Assembly (NCBI RefSeq): GCF_014651635.1
Contig: NZ_BMXG01000004.1
Span: 62,001 to 126,000, forward strand
DNA length: 64,000 bases
Direction: 5' to 3'
DNA from: Cerasicoccus arenae
Lineage (GTDB): Bacteria > Verrucomicrobiota > Verrucomicrobiia > Opitutales > Cerasicoccaceae
This document shows, one piece after another, positions 8,957 through 17,602 of this stretch; position 1 is the first letter of the stretch; each line of letters opens with the position of its first letter. The translations under genes were made by a program, and so were the position numbers. The notes under the pieces are model-generated. The model worked only from the letters and a program-made list of their open reading frames with translations, did not search any database and was not told the origin of the DNA.

Positions 8957-9826
8957 TCATTCGCCTTTTGGTTGTTCCTTATAGGCAACGTGGACCATTT
9001 TGCCTAGAACACGGGTTACCTTTTGGTTGTAAGCACGACCTTCAGCGAGTCCTTCAAGGGCATTGATCGATGAATCCAGCACAAATTCTATGGTGCCATG
9101 GTCCGTATGGACGCCAGCCAATCCGTTTTGAATCAATGTGGCCTTGGCGCTCTGAAGTTTTTCCGCCACGCCAAGAACGAGGATCGGATTGTCCTGCACG
9201 TAGGCGAGTGTGTCGTGAAAGGTATCGCGGCTACTACCAAAGTATTCCAGCACGCGCTTAGCGGTGGTCTTTGAGTAATAGCGCCAGTTGTAGTTACTGT
9301 AATAATAGCTATAGTAAACGCTGGAAACTTGCATGCCGTTACTCGTACGAACCACCATGCCGCCAAACAAATCGTTGATCATCTGATGGTATTTTGCCTT
9401 TTCACGGATGTAGTCATCATAGTCCCAACGGCTTCGATGATTGTTGATCCAGTGATCGTAGGAACTTGGCACAGGTACATGAAACTCGGTCTCCAAATCC
9501 TTGCGTAGGCTGGCGATCGTTTCGTCATATGTTTGGTAATTTTCGTAGATGCCGAGTTTGAGGATAACTTCTTTTTGGCCTAGACTGCTCTGGGTATAGG
9601 CTCGGTAGATGTCGGGCTGGCTTGTCTTGAGGTCGTCCAGATCAATTTTTTCCCAAGCCACTAGCATGGGTGTGCTGTCGGAGGTGACCTTAACCGTCAA
9701 ACCAGCTTCGCTGGCTTTGAGTATGCCCGCGAAATCCACTGATCGCCCATTGGCACCCTTGATCTCAACTGCGGAAACATTGAGCATAGCAAATAGTGCC
9801 GAAATGATATAAATTGCGAGCTTCAT
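8957..9826 (-). CDS. Secreted protein of unknown function with SHD1-like N-terminus
   Basis: 289 aa with a signal peptide (MKLAIYIISALFAMLNVSAVE). The following stretch VEIKGANGRSVDFAG...LVAWEKIDLDDL resembles the SHD1-type beta module found in many secreted verrucomicrobial and planctomycetal proteins, ending in the usual 'W/P-x-x-L/I-x-x-D' strand. The rest contains a Tyr-rich stretch (VYYSYYYSNYNWRYYS). No enzymatic motif is recognised. It is divergent from rhaA with about 275 nt between them. Confidence 0.65.
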   Translation of the reverse strand: MKLAIYIISALFAMLNVSAVEIKGANGRSVDFAGILKASEAGLTVKVTSDSTPMLVAWEKIDLDDLKTSQPDIYRAYTQSSLGQKEVILKLGIYENYQTYDETIASLRKDLETEFHVPVPSSYDHWINNHRSRWDYDDYIREKAKYHQMINDLFGGMVVRTSNGMQVSSVYYSYYYSNYNWRYYSKTTAKRVLEYFGSSRDTFHDTLAYVQDNPILVLGVAEKLQSAKATLIQNGLAGVHTDHGTIEFVLDSSINALEGLAEGRAYNQKVTRVLGKMVHVAYKEQPKGE

Positions 9827-9955
9827 TATAATGAAAATTATGACGTTTGAGTTAACTGTCCAGTTTCGTTTCAGAATTTTCGCTATCTAGTAGCCAGTCG
9901 AAAACAGCTGATTCATATTCCATTTTACAAAGAGAAATCAGTGCAGTCTCAAAGA

Positions 9956-10071
9956 GGGCAAAACTTGCGACTTGGGAGTTATTGAAAGAAAATGATCGTT
10001 TTGTGGAGTATTGCTTGCAGAACGGATGCTGTTTATACATAAATTCATTTCAAGCGTGCAAGTTTTTGCCC
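9956..10071. promoter_or_regulatory. Paired palindromes in an inverted arrangement upstream of rhaA
   Basis: GGGCAAAACTTGC (9956-9968) and GCAAGTTTTTGCCC (10058-10071) are inverted copies differing by one inserted base. Each core is itself a small palindrome, GCAA-N3/4-TTGC. Centres are about 102 bp apart, close to ten helical turns, and the second ends 30 nt before the rhaA ATG. This looks like a two-operator arrangement for a repressor, possibly rhamnose-responsive; a long RNA hairpin is the alternative. Confidence 0.45.
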
Positions 10072-10101
10072 GCTATTTATCAATCCATCAAATCCCCCGG
10101 T

Positions 10102-11343
10102 ATGTTTGAACAAGTTAAGGAGACTTACGCTGAGCTTGGCGTTGATGTAGAAAAAGCACTCGAAGTCATGGCTTCGACTCCTATATCGCTGCATTGTTGG
10201 CAGGGGGACGACGTTGGGGGGTTCGAAGGTAGCGGTGGAGAGTTGGGAAGTGGCTTGGCCGTGACGGGCAATTATCTCGGTAAGGCGCGGACGATCAGTG
10301 AATTACAGAAAGATCTGGAGCAGGTGCTCTCACTCCTGCCTGGTACGCACCGGCTCAATCTCCACGCGATCTATGGTGATTTCGGTGGTCAGAAGGTCGA
10401 TCGCGACGAAATCGAGGTAAAGCACTTCCAAGGCTGGATCGATTGGTGCAAGGCTCAGGGGATCGGTATGGACTTTAATCCATCCTGTTTCTCCCACGAG
10501 AAAGCGGCTGACGGCCTTACTCTCAGCTCAGCGGATGAGGGCATTCGTGAATTCTGGATTAAGCATTGCCAAGCGAGTCGTAAGATTGCCGCCGCCATAG
10601 GTGAGCAGCTAGGCAGCGCGTGCGTTACCAATGTCTGGGTTCCTGACGGCATGAAGGACCTGCCAGCTGATCGCTTGGGCTTCCGTCAGCGTCTGGCGGC
10701 AAGCTTAGACACCGTTTTTGGAGAAAAACTTAACCCTGCGCATAACATTGACGCCGTGGAGTGTAAGCTGTTTGGCATTGGCTCAGAAAGCTTTGTGGTT
10801 GGCTCGCACGAGTTTTACATGGGTTATGCGATGAAGAATCAGACTGCGCTTTGCCTCGACGCTGGGCACTTTCACCCGACTGAAGGCATTGCAGACAAGA
10901 TTTCATCCGTGCTCATGTATGTACCCGAACTGCTGTTGCACGTCTCTCGTGGAGTGCGTTGGGACAGCGATCACGTGGTGCTCTTTGATGATCAAACGCA
11001 GGCCATCATGCAGGAGTTGGTTCGCTGTGACGCCTTGTCGCGGACACACATTGGCTTAGACTTTTTCGACGCTTCCATTAACCGCATTGCTGCTTGGGTT
11101 ATCGGCACACGCGCTGCGCAAAAATCATTACTTTTAGCATTACTGGAGCCCCGCGAAAAGCTGCGTGCTGCCGAGCAGGCCGGGGATTTTACCTCGCGTC
11201 TTATGCTACAGGAAGTGAACAAAGCTTTGCCTTGGAGCGTTGTCTGGAATGAATTCTGTAATCGCAACAATACGCCGACTGACTGGCAGGCACTTTCTGT
11301 GATTAAGGAATACGAGCTCGCGGAGCTGTCAGTGCGCTGCTAA
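10102..11343 (+). CDS. rhaA: L-rhamnose isomerase
   Basis: 413 aa from the chosen ATG, close to the E. coli enzyme. Interconverts L-rhamnose and L-rhamnulose, the first step of rhamnose catabolism, with a Mn-dependent xylose-isomerase-like barrel. Family motifs visible: [49 protein letters not shown], and DAGHFHPTE with metal ligands. The frame is open upstream to 9982, but the ATG at 10102 matches the family start. rhaB/rhaD are not in the window. It is followed 10 nt later by a TerB-like gene. Likely regulated through the palindromes upstream. Confidence 0.95.
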   Translation: MFEQVKETYAELGVDVEKALEVMASTPISLHCWQGDDVGGFEGSGGELGSGLAVTGNYLGKARTISELQKDLEQVLSLLPGTHRLNLHAIYGDFGGQKVDRDEIEVKHFQGWIDWCKAQGIGMDFNPSCFSHEKAADGLTLSSADEGIREFWIKHCQASRKIAAAIGEQLGSACVTNVWVPDGMKDLPADRLGFRQRLAASLDTVFGEKLNPAHNIDAVECKLFGIGSESFVVGSHEFYMGYAMKNQTALCLDAGHFHPTEGIADKISSVLMYVPELLLHVSRGVRWDSDHVVLFDDQTQAIMQELVRCDALSRTHIGLDFFDASINRIAAWVIGTRAAQKSLLLALLEPREKLRAAEQAGDFTSRLMLQEVNKALPWSVVWNEFCNRNNTPTDWQALSVIKEYELAELSVRC

Positions 11344-11353
11344 GGTTTTGTCT

Positions 11354-12235
11354 ATGATCACTAAGGTGGAAGCAATTGATTGGTCAGGCCTTGGAGATGA
11401 TCGCGCTCTCCGATTGCGGCTAATTTGTTTCTATCTTTGCCTCAGTTGGGAACTCTACCTCGATAGTGCTGAAGTGAAAGATCGGGTCGAGGGGTTACTG
11501 GCTCATGCCGAGCTGACTGCCTATCAACGATGGGTTGTTGAGCTTTTTCAGGAGGAGCGTACGAGTCTCGAAGATGGCCGCTCTGCCTTTGCTCAACTCA
11601 AGGCTATTGTGCGTCGATATCGAAATGGAAAACGCGTGCGCGAGTTGTTGCTTTCGCTGCTTCCTGCGAACAAGCGTGCGGCTGCAGAACGCCATCCGCT
11701 GATGGGTGATTTTATTGGGCATCGTTCGGGTCCCACGCATTTGTTTTCAACTCGTCGCGCCCGTATCAGCAGTCGGCAGGAGTCCGGAGATAAATTGCCC
11801 ACCTCCGAGCGTGAAGCTGTTTTTGATGATTTTTTGACGCGTCCTGGTTTCTTGGAGTCCTTTGAGTTATACTGGCGGAAGTCGCCCAAGAATCGAGACA
11901 ACAAACGTACGCGCGTGCTTGTGTTGGCGGCGGCGATCGTGGCGATGATTAGTCCCCTAAAGATTGAGGAAGAAACTGAGCGAGAGATGAAGCTCTTGCA
12001 GAGAAGCTGTCATTTTTCAGTAGAGAGTTGTGAGGCCGTTATGCGCATTTGCCGTCGTTTGATGCCCGAGCAACTAAGTCCAGGCTGGGTTGCGCAAAGT
12101 TTCATTGCCGACGCCACCGATGGGGATCGTGCCAACTTCGCCGAGATGATTGAAGATACGCTAAAGAGCAAATCGCTACCCACGAGCTATCGCAATACTG
12201 CTGAGCGTTTGCTCGATGAATTCAAGCTTACGTAG
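11354..12235 (+). CDS. Helical protein with TerB-like segments
   Basis: 293 aa from ATG 11354; a TTG two codons upstream is possible. Soluble, helix-rich and acidic/basic throughout. The block RVLVLAAAIVAMISPLKIEEETEREM resembles the TerB first helix pair, and LLLSLLPANKRAAAERHPL resembles LESLLPANKQNLNKT in the protein at 1761-2693, so I take it as a divergent paralogue. It lies 10 nt after rhaA and is convergent with the oxidoreductase, so it may be carried on the rhaA transcript. Biochemical function is not known. Confidence 0.6.
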   Translation: MITKVEAIDWSGLGDDRALRLRLICFYLCLSWELYLDSAEVKDRVEGLLAHAELTAYQRWVVELFQEERTSLEDGRSAFAQLKAIVRRYRNGKRVRELLLSLLPANKRAAAERHPLMGDFIGHRSGPTHLFSTRRARISSRQESGDKLPTSEREAVFDDFLTRPGFLESFELYWRKSPKNRDNKRTRVLVLAAAIVAMISPLKIEEETEREMKLLQRSCHFSVESCEAVMRICRRLMPEQLSPGWVAQSFIADATDGDRANFAEMIEDTLKSKSLPTSYRNTAERLLDEFKLT

Positions 12236-12244
12236 GATTCGCAG

Positions 12245-15181
12245 TTACTTTAAGGCAGCGTGCAGAATTTCCGCTGGATGGAGCGCTGTGCGTTGGACGC
12301 CGTCATGAATTTGGTGACGGCAAGAGGTGCCCGCTGCCGCGATGAGGTCATTTTCTGATGCTGCGCGAACCGCTGGAAACAGGGCAAGCTCGCCGATCTG
12401 CATCGACACTTTGTAGTGCTCGTGTTCGTAGCCAAAGGAGCCTGCCATGCCACAACAGCCGCTGGGGATCAGTACTACGCTGTAATTTGTTGGCAAGCAT
12501 AGGGTGGATAGAGACGGCTTAAGGCCCACCAGTGCCTTCTGGAAACAGTGCCCATGCAGACGCACGGTGCGTTCCTCGTCGGTGAATTTTTCAGTATTAA
12601 TACGCCCTTCATCATGTTCGAGGGTGATGAATTCCTCGAAGGTCCAGCAATGCTTTGCCGTTTTCTTGGCGTGCATCTTGAGCTCGCCACGGGCTAAGTC
12701 GATTGCTTCGTCACGCATGGTCAAGATCGCCGATGGCTCAATGCCGACCATGGGCTTTGCCTTGGTCACTTTGCCATACAACGTTTCTGTATTTGCATTG
12801 ATGATGTGCTGGGCTTCGCGGACGAAGCCCTTGGAGAGCCAAGTCCGTCCGCTTTCTTCAATTGGTGCCAAGTCGACCTGATAGCCGAGTTGCTCCAGTA
12901 ACTCGACCGTCTTGATGCCGACCGAGACATCGCCGTAATTTGTGAATTCGTCGTTGAAGAGCCAGACCTCGCCGAGCTTACCAGCGTTGGGGTGTGGTGT
13001 ATGCTTTTTAAACCAAGTCTTGAGCGTTTGCTTGGGGAGCAGCGGTATTGTGCGGTCTGGGTGGAAGCCCACAAGGAAGTTGATCGACTGGCGGATCGTG
13101 TTGTTGCCAAAAAGAAAATTCCATGCCCACGGCGCAAGGCGCGCAAACTTTTGGCTGGAAACGTATTTTGCGATCATTTTAGCCCGTCGGGGCGCACCAT
13201 GAATGTCATAGTAATGCTGCATGAATTCGGCCTTGAGCTTGGCCATATCCACGTTGGATGGGCATTCGGACTTACAGCCCTTGCACGAAAGGCACAGGTC
13301 GAGCACTTCCTTGGCGTCCCTGTTGCCAAAGGCTTCACGGGCGTTTTGCGGCCCTTCGGTAATTGTTTGGCGGAGAATGTTCGCGCGGGCGCGGGTGGTG
13401 TCTTTTTCGTTCTTCGTCGCCATATAGCTGGGGCACATGACGCCGCCCGCCTGTTGGCCTTTACGGCAATCTCCCGATCCGTTACACTGCTCGGCAGCAT
13501 GGAGAAAGCCTTCGGTGTCAGAGAAATCGAAGATAGTTTCGTACTCGGGGTAGGGCTTATCCGGGCCATAGCGCAGTTGTGAATCCATCGGTGGCGAGTC
13601 GATGATTTTTCCTGGGTTAAAAAGGTTGTTCGGATCGAAGGCTTGCTTGATCTGCCGCATCAGCGAGTAGCATTCCTCGCCAACCATCAACGGGATGAAT
13701 TCACCGCGCAGTCGACCGTCACCGTGCTCACCGCTAAGCGAGCCCTGATATTTGCGGACGAGAGCGGCAATGTCCTCCGCAACTGAGCGAAATTTCTTTA
13801 GCCCGTCCGGTGTTTTCAGATTAAACATCGGGCGCGTGTGTAATTCGCCAGAGCCGGCGTGCGCGTAATAAACGCAATCGATGCCGTGCTTGTTTCGCAT
13901 GAGCTCATCGAACTCGCCAATGTAAGCTGGCAAGTCGGCAACATCGACGGCGGTGTCTTCGACTACTTCGCGGGGCTTTTCATCGCCGGGAATGTTGCTC
14001 ATCAACCCTTGGCCCGCTCGGCGAAGCTCCCAAACTTTGCCTTGATCGGTTCCTCGCAGAATCGGAAAGGCGTAGCCCAGTTTGGTAAGCTTGAGGTTGC
14101 TGATGAGCTGTTCGAGCACTTGGTTGACTTCCGCTTCAGTCTCACGGCGGATATCAATGACGAGGATTGCGCCAGGGTCGCCCTCGACGAAGAATCGATT
14201 TTGCAACTGCTCGCGGTTACGCTTGGTGGCCTCGAGAATGTTGCGATCAATGAGCTCCACGGCAGCGGGATTATCGGCCAGTGCAAGGCTGACTGCGTGC
14301 AGGGACTCCAACACGGATTCGAAGTGTGCGCAGAGCAGGGCGCTATGGGGGGGGGGGAGGGGATTGCAATCCAGCTCAAACTCGACGCCGAGAAATAACG
14401 TTCCCTCGGAACCGGCGATCAGGCGGCAGAGGTTGAAGGGCTTGTCGGAAGTCTGGTCGAAGACTTGTGCGTCCATCAGTATATCCAACGCATAACCCGT
14501 GTTACGGCGAGGGATACTGGCCTTTGGGAAACGCTCAGTAATGGTCTTCCGGTTGATCTCATTGCCGAGCAGGTCGCGGCAAGTTTGGTAGATGTTAGCC
14601 TCTAACGTGTTGCCGGAGCATTTATCCAAAAATTCATCTGCAGTCAGTGCTTTAAAAACAACCTGACTGCCATCACTGAGAAAACCTCGACAGGAGACGA
14701 GATGCTCGCGGGTGCTGCCATAGACTACCGAATTTGAGCCACAGGAGTTGTTGCCAACCATGCCGCCGATCATTGCACGGTTGGCGGTGGACGTTTCCGG
14801 GCCAAAGAGCATCTTGTGCTCACTTAGAGCCTGATTCAGCTCGTTGCGGACGACGCCTGGTTGCACATACACGCGCCGAGTGTCGGGCTCTATTTTGAGA
14901 ATTGAATGCATCCGGCTCAAATCGACGACCAGTCCACTGCCAACGACTTGCCCAGCGAGTGAGGTACCTGCAGTTCGGGGGATGAGCGAGAGGCCATTCT
15001 CATGGGCAAAACGAATCAGTGCGGGGATGTCGTTTTCGGCTTCGGGAAATGCGACCGCGGCGGGCATTTCCTGATATTCGGAGGCGTCGGTTGAGTAGAG
15101 GCGGCGCATCAACTCACCCGTGTGAATTTCACCTTTTAAGTGGTTGGCCAGATCCGAGTAATTGATCGTAGAGGTGATCAT
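12245..15181 (-). CDS. FAD-linked oxidase / Fe-S oxidoreductase fusion (YdiJ/D-lactate dehydrogenase type)
   Basis: 978 aa. An N-terminal FAD-binding PCMH-type domain (PRTAGTSLAGQVVGSGLVVD near residue 60; GGMVGNNSCGSNSVVYG), a FAD-oxidase C-terminal domain, then ferredoxin-like cysteines (CNGSGDCRKGQQAGGVMCPS; CLSCKGCKSECPS) and a CCG domain (GHCFQKAL; SGCCGMAGSFGYE). This GlcD-plus-GlcF fusion oxidises a D-2-hydroxyacid such as D-lactate or D-2-hydroxyglutarate and passes electrons to the membrane pool; the exact substrate cannot be told. Rhamnose breakdown yields lactaldehyde and lactate, which fits its position beside rhaA. An 11-base C tract encodes PLPPPH near residue 280. Confidence 0.9.
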   Translation of the reverse strand: MITSTINYSDLANHLKGEIHTGELMRRLYSTDASEYQEMPAAVAFPEAENDIPALIRFAHENGLSLIPRTAGTSLAGQVVGSGLVVDLSRMHSILKIEPDTRRVYVQPGVVRNELNQALSEHKMLFGPETSTANRAMIGGMVGNNSCGSNSVVYGSTREHLVSCRGFLSDGSQVVFKALTADEFLDKCSGNTLEANIYQTCRDLLGNEINRKTITERFPKASIPRRNTGYALDILMDAQVFDQTSDKPFNLCRLIAGSEGTLFLGVEFELDCNPLPPPHSALLCAHFESVLESLHAVSLALADNPAAVELIDRNILEATKRNREQLQNRFFVEGDPGAILVIDIRRETEAEVNQVLEQLISNLKLTKLGYAFPILRGTDQGKVWELRRAGQGLMSNIPGDEKPREVVEDTAVDVADLPAYIGEFDELMRNKHGIDCVYYAHAGSGELHTRPMFNLKTPDGLKKFRSVAEDIAALVRKYQGSLSGEHGDGRLRGEFIPLMVGEECYSLMRQIKQAFDPNNLFNPGKIIDSPPMDSQLRYGPDKPYPEYETIFDFSDTEGFLHAAEQCNGSGDCRKGQQAGGVMCPSYMATKNEKDTTRARANILRQTITEGPQNAREAFGNRDAKEVLDLCLSCKGCKSECPSNVDMAKLKAEFMQHYYDIHGAPRRAKMIAKYVSSQKFARLAPWAWNFLFGNNTIRQSINFLVGFHPDRTIPLLPKQTLKTWFKKHTPHPNAGKLGEVWLFNDEFTNYGDVSVGIKTVELLEQLGYQVDLAPIEESGRTWLSKGFVREAQHIINANTETLYGKVTKAKPMVGIEPSAILTMRDEAIDLARGELKMHAKKTAKHCWTFEEFITLEHDEGRINTEKFTDEERTVRLHGHCFQKALVGLKPSLSTLCLPTNYSVVLIPSGCCGMAGSFGYEHEHYKVSMQIGELALFPAVRAASENDLIAAAGTSCRHQIHDGVQRTALHPAEILHAALK
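14347..14357 (-). repeat. C11 (coding strand) tract inside the FAD/Fe-S oxidoreductase gene
   Basis: Eleven G on the plus strand encode NPLPPPHS, in frame. It lies between the FAD-binding and FAD-oxidase C-terminal domains. Confidence 0.95.
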
Positions 15182-15321
15182 GTTCTAGACATTAAGGAGG
15201 TTCTATTACTCGGGGGCAAGATGATGTATGTGGATTATTTCGCAGGCACCAGAATGAGCCGAATTGCTGTTCATGTTTTTTATGAATTGAGTGATTTATT
15301 TTTCAACTCGGGTGCCTCATT

Positions 15322-16029
15322 ATGGGCTTTGCTATGGCATCCATTTACGAAGATCTACTTGGGCAATGTATCTACGAAAACCCCTTGGCGAGCGCTAGCG
15401 ACTTAGCAGGCTTCCAAGCTGAAGGCGACGCTGGCTTCAGCTTTCCGCTCGGACGCTTGCGGTTGGAGGGCACACGCGATCCGGGAGAAGGACAGGCGGC
15501 AAATTTGGTTGTCTGGTGCCCAGAGGAGTTCCCAGACCATATCCACATCAGTTGGGACTATCGAGCGATTCAGGATCCTGGGCTGAGCATCCTGTTTTTC
15601 GCCGCGAAAGGTGCGAATGGTGAAGATGTGCTGGATCCCGCGCTATCACCACGTAACGGGCCATATGATCAATATCACTCGGGCGATATCAATGCATTGC
15701 ACGTCAGCTACTTCCGCCGTAAACACCCCATCGAACGAGCTTTTAACGTTTGTAATCTGCGCAAGAGCCATGGCTTTCATCTGGTAGCTCAAGGTGCTGA
15801 CCCAATCCCCGGTGTGCCCAATATGAAGGCCTCGTATCGCATTTGGTTGATCAAATCCGGCCCTCACGTTCGTTTTGGCATCGATGGTCTGGAGTGCTTT
15901 CAATGGACGGACACTGGCGCTTTGGGACCAGTGCTCACTGGCGGTAAAATTGGTTTCCGGCAAATGACACCCTTGATCGCCGAGTATTCACAATTGAAGG
16001 TACATCAGCTCAAGCAGCCTCTAGGATGA
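15322..16029 (+). CDS. DUF1961 family protein (YesU-like)
   Basis: 235 aa, or 231 aa from the second ATG (15334). It closely follows the pattern of Bacillus subtilis YesU: WCPEEFPDHIHISWDY, SILFFAAKGANGEDVLDP, YHSGDINALHVSYFRRKHP, CNLRKSHGFHLVAQGADP and GKIGFRQM. YesU has a concanavalin-like beta-sandwich and belongs to the rhamnogalacturonan utilisation region of B. subtilis. Its activity is not established. Being close to rhaA supports a role in use of a rhamnose-containing polysaccharide. No signal peptide, so cytoplasmic. Divergent from the oxidoreductase gene. Confidence 0.88.
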   Translation: MGFAMASIYEDLLGQCIYENPLASASDLAGFQAEGDAGFSFPLGRLRLEGTRDPGEGQAANLVVWCPEEFPDHIHISWDYRAIQDPGLSILFFAAKGANGEDVLDPALSPRNGPYDQYHSGDINALHVSYFRRKHPIERAFNVCNLRKSHGFHLVAQGADPIPGVPNMKASYRIWLIKSGPHVRFGIDGLECFQWTDTGALGPVLTGGKIGFRQMTPLIAEYSQLKVHQLKQPLG

Positions 16030-16036
16030 CGGAATC

Positions 16037-16115
16037 TTGGCCGTTCGCCTAGTGAGGGGGGGGCTAAGCAACAAATTAGTTGTGGCAGGGGTTCTGTCTT
16101 GAACTAGGCGGCCAA
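16037..16115 (+). other. Long interrupted inverted repeat ahead of the biotin operon
   Basis: TTGGCC-GTTC-GCCTAGT (16037-16053) can pair with ACTAGGC-GGCCAA (16103-16115), 13 bp with a 4-nt bulge. The enclosed 49 nt hold a G8 tract (16056-16063) and a small CAAC-AAATTA-GTTG hairpin. No T-run follows, so it is not a classical terminator. It sits between the DUF1961 stop and the candidate BirA box. Confidence 0.5.
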
Positions 16116-16120
16116 AATCA

Positions 16121-16168
16121 ATGTTAATACTGTGTTCGATTTTGCTTAACAAAAGAAAAACTTATAGT
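16121..16168 (+). promoter_or_regulatory. Candidate BirA operator and promoter of the biotin operon
   Basis: ATGTTAATAC (16121-16130) and GCTTAACAA (16144-16152) form an inverted repeat, TGTTAA-N18-TTAACA, matching the layout of known BirA boxes (TTGTWAAC-N14/16-GTTWACAA). A TATAGT -10-like hexamer follows at 16163-16168, so a bound repressor would cover the -35 region. The bioA ATG is 17 nt further on. Biotin repression of the operon by BirA is inferred from position and symmetry. Confidence 0.55.
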
Positions 16169-16185
16169 AAGATTGTTCGGTATAA

Positions 16186-17553
16186 ATGAAAGTTAACATC
16201 GATCCAGCGCCGGAAAATCGTGTTGATGCCCCTCTTGGGGCGGAGGTGGATGCGCTGGATTTACGCCGTACTTGGCATCCGTTTACGCAGATGCGGGAAT
16301 ATGCATCGTTGCCCCGAGTTCAGATTGAGAGTGGGCAGGGGTGTTGGCTGACTGACGTTAACGGAAAACGATATCTCGACGCCAATGCATCAATCTGGAC
16401 CAACGTCCACGGGCACCAGGACCCTGACCTCAATACTGCCATTATTGACCAACTGGGTCGAGTCGCGCACTCGACTTACCTTGGTCTCGGGCATGAGCCA
16501 GGAGCTCGATTGGCGGACAAGCTTTGCTCACTCACTGGCTTGGATCGCGTTTTTTATTCTGATAACGGCTCCAATGCGGTCGAAATCGCGCTGAAGCTTT
16601 CGTTTCAGTATTTCCAGCTCATTGGGCAACCCAAGCGCCGCCGCGTAATTGCGTTCTCCAACGCCTACCATGGTGATACCTTTGGGACGATGTCACTGGG
16701 CGATTGTGGAGCGTTTCATGCCCGATTTGATGCATGGAAATTTTCGGTCGAGCGTATTTCAGCGCCAGTGTGTGATGAATTTGGCGGCGAAGTTATTTCC
16801 AGTTCGATGGTTGAGTCTTTCGCGGCGCTAGACGCTGTATTGGACTCTTTGGGAGATGAGGTCGCTGCGATAATTCTCGAGCCTTGGGTGCAAGGTGCGG
16901 GTGGCATGCTACTACAGCCTCGCGGCTACTTACGTGAAGTCCAAGCACGTTGCCGAAAGCATAGCGTACACCTGATCCTTGACGAGGTCTTCGTTGGTTT
17001 TGGACGTTGCGGGCCACTGCTCGTGGGTAGCGAGGAAGGCGTCACTCCAGATTTTTATTGCTTGGCCAAGGGCCTGACTGCGGGCTATTTGCCACTCGCC
17101 GCCACGGTAACGAGTGAAGCAATTTACGCAGCCTTCCTTGGCGAGTTCGGCGAATTTAAGGCGTTTTTCCATGGCCACACATTTACGGGTAATCCGCTGG
17201 GCTGTGTCGTCGCGCTGAAAAGCATTGAAAAACTAGAGGTCTTGATTGCAACGGGCCAGTTGGCGTCGACGATCACGGCATTCGACACATTTTACCGTGA
17301 GCTGCGGACGGAGCTGCCGGAAACTTTCAAGCTGCGTCAACGTGGTCTAGCCAGCGCGTTGGATCTGCCAGCAGGTGATGCCAATCAGCGCCGCGGCATG
17401 CACTTCTGCATTGCCCTACGAGAAAACGGCGTGCTTCTACGCGCACTTGGCGATAGCTTGTTGATTGTACCGCCATTGGTTATCTCATCCGATGAAATTA
17501 GCTTTTTGAAATCTGCGCTTCTCGAAACTCTGCGAAGCAACGCTTATCTATAA
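16186..17553 (+). CDS. bioA: Adenosylmethionine-8-amino-7-oxononanoate aminotransferase
   Basis: 455 aa. Transfers the amino group of S-adenosylmethionine to 8-amino-7-oxononanoate, giving 7,8-diaminopelargonate, the third step of the biotin ring pathway. PLP class-III aminotransferase motifs: WHPFTQM near residue 30, FSNAYHGDTFGTMS, the PLP aspartate Asp266 in LILDEVFVGFGR and the Schiff-base Lys295 in YCLAKGLTAGYLP. First gene of a six-gene operon; bioB follows after 49 nt. Confidence 0.95.
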   Translation: MKVNIDPAPENRVDAPLGAEVDALDLRRTWHPFTQMREYASLPRVQIESGQGCWLTDVNGKRYLDANASIWTNVHGHQDPDLNTAIIDQLGRVAHSTYLGLGHEPGARLADKLCSLTGLDRVFYSDNGSNAVEIALKLSFQYFQLIGQPKRRRVIAFSNAYHGDTFGTMSLGDCGAFHARFDAWKFSVERISAPVCDEFGGEVISSSMVESFAALDAVLDSLGDEVAAIILEPWVQGAGGMLLQPRGYLREVQARCRKHSVHLILDEVFVGFGRCGPLLVGSEEGVTPDFYCLAKGLTAGYLPLAATVTSEAIYAAFLGEFGEFKAFFHGHTFTGNPLGCVVALKSIEKLEVLIATGQLASTITAFDTFYRELRTELPETFKLRQRGLASALDLPAGDANQRRGMHFCIALRENGVLLRALGDSLLIVPPLVISSDEISFLKSALLETLRSNAYL

Positions 17554-17602
17554 TAGTCTTCACTGAAATCCACGACCTTGAAAATTTAACCCCCAGCACA
17601 CC

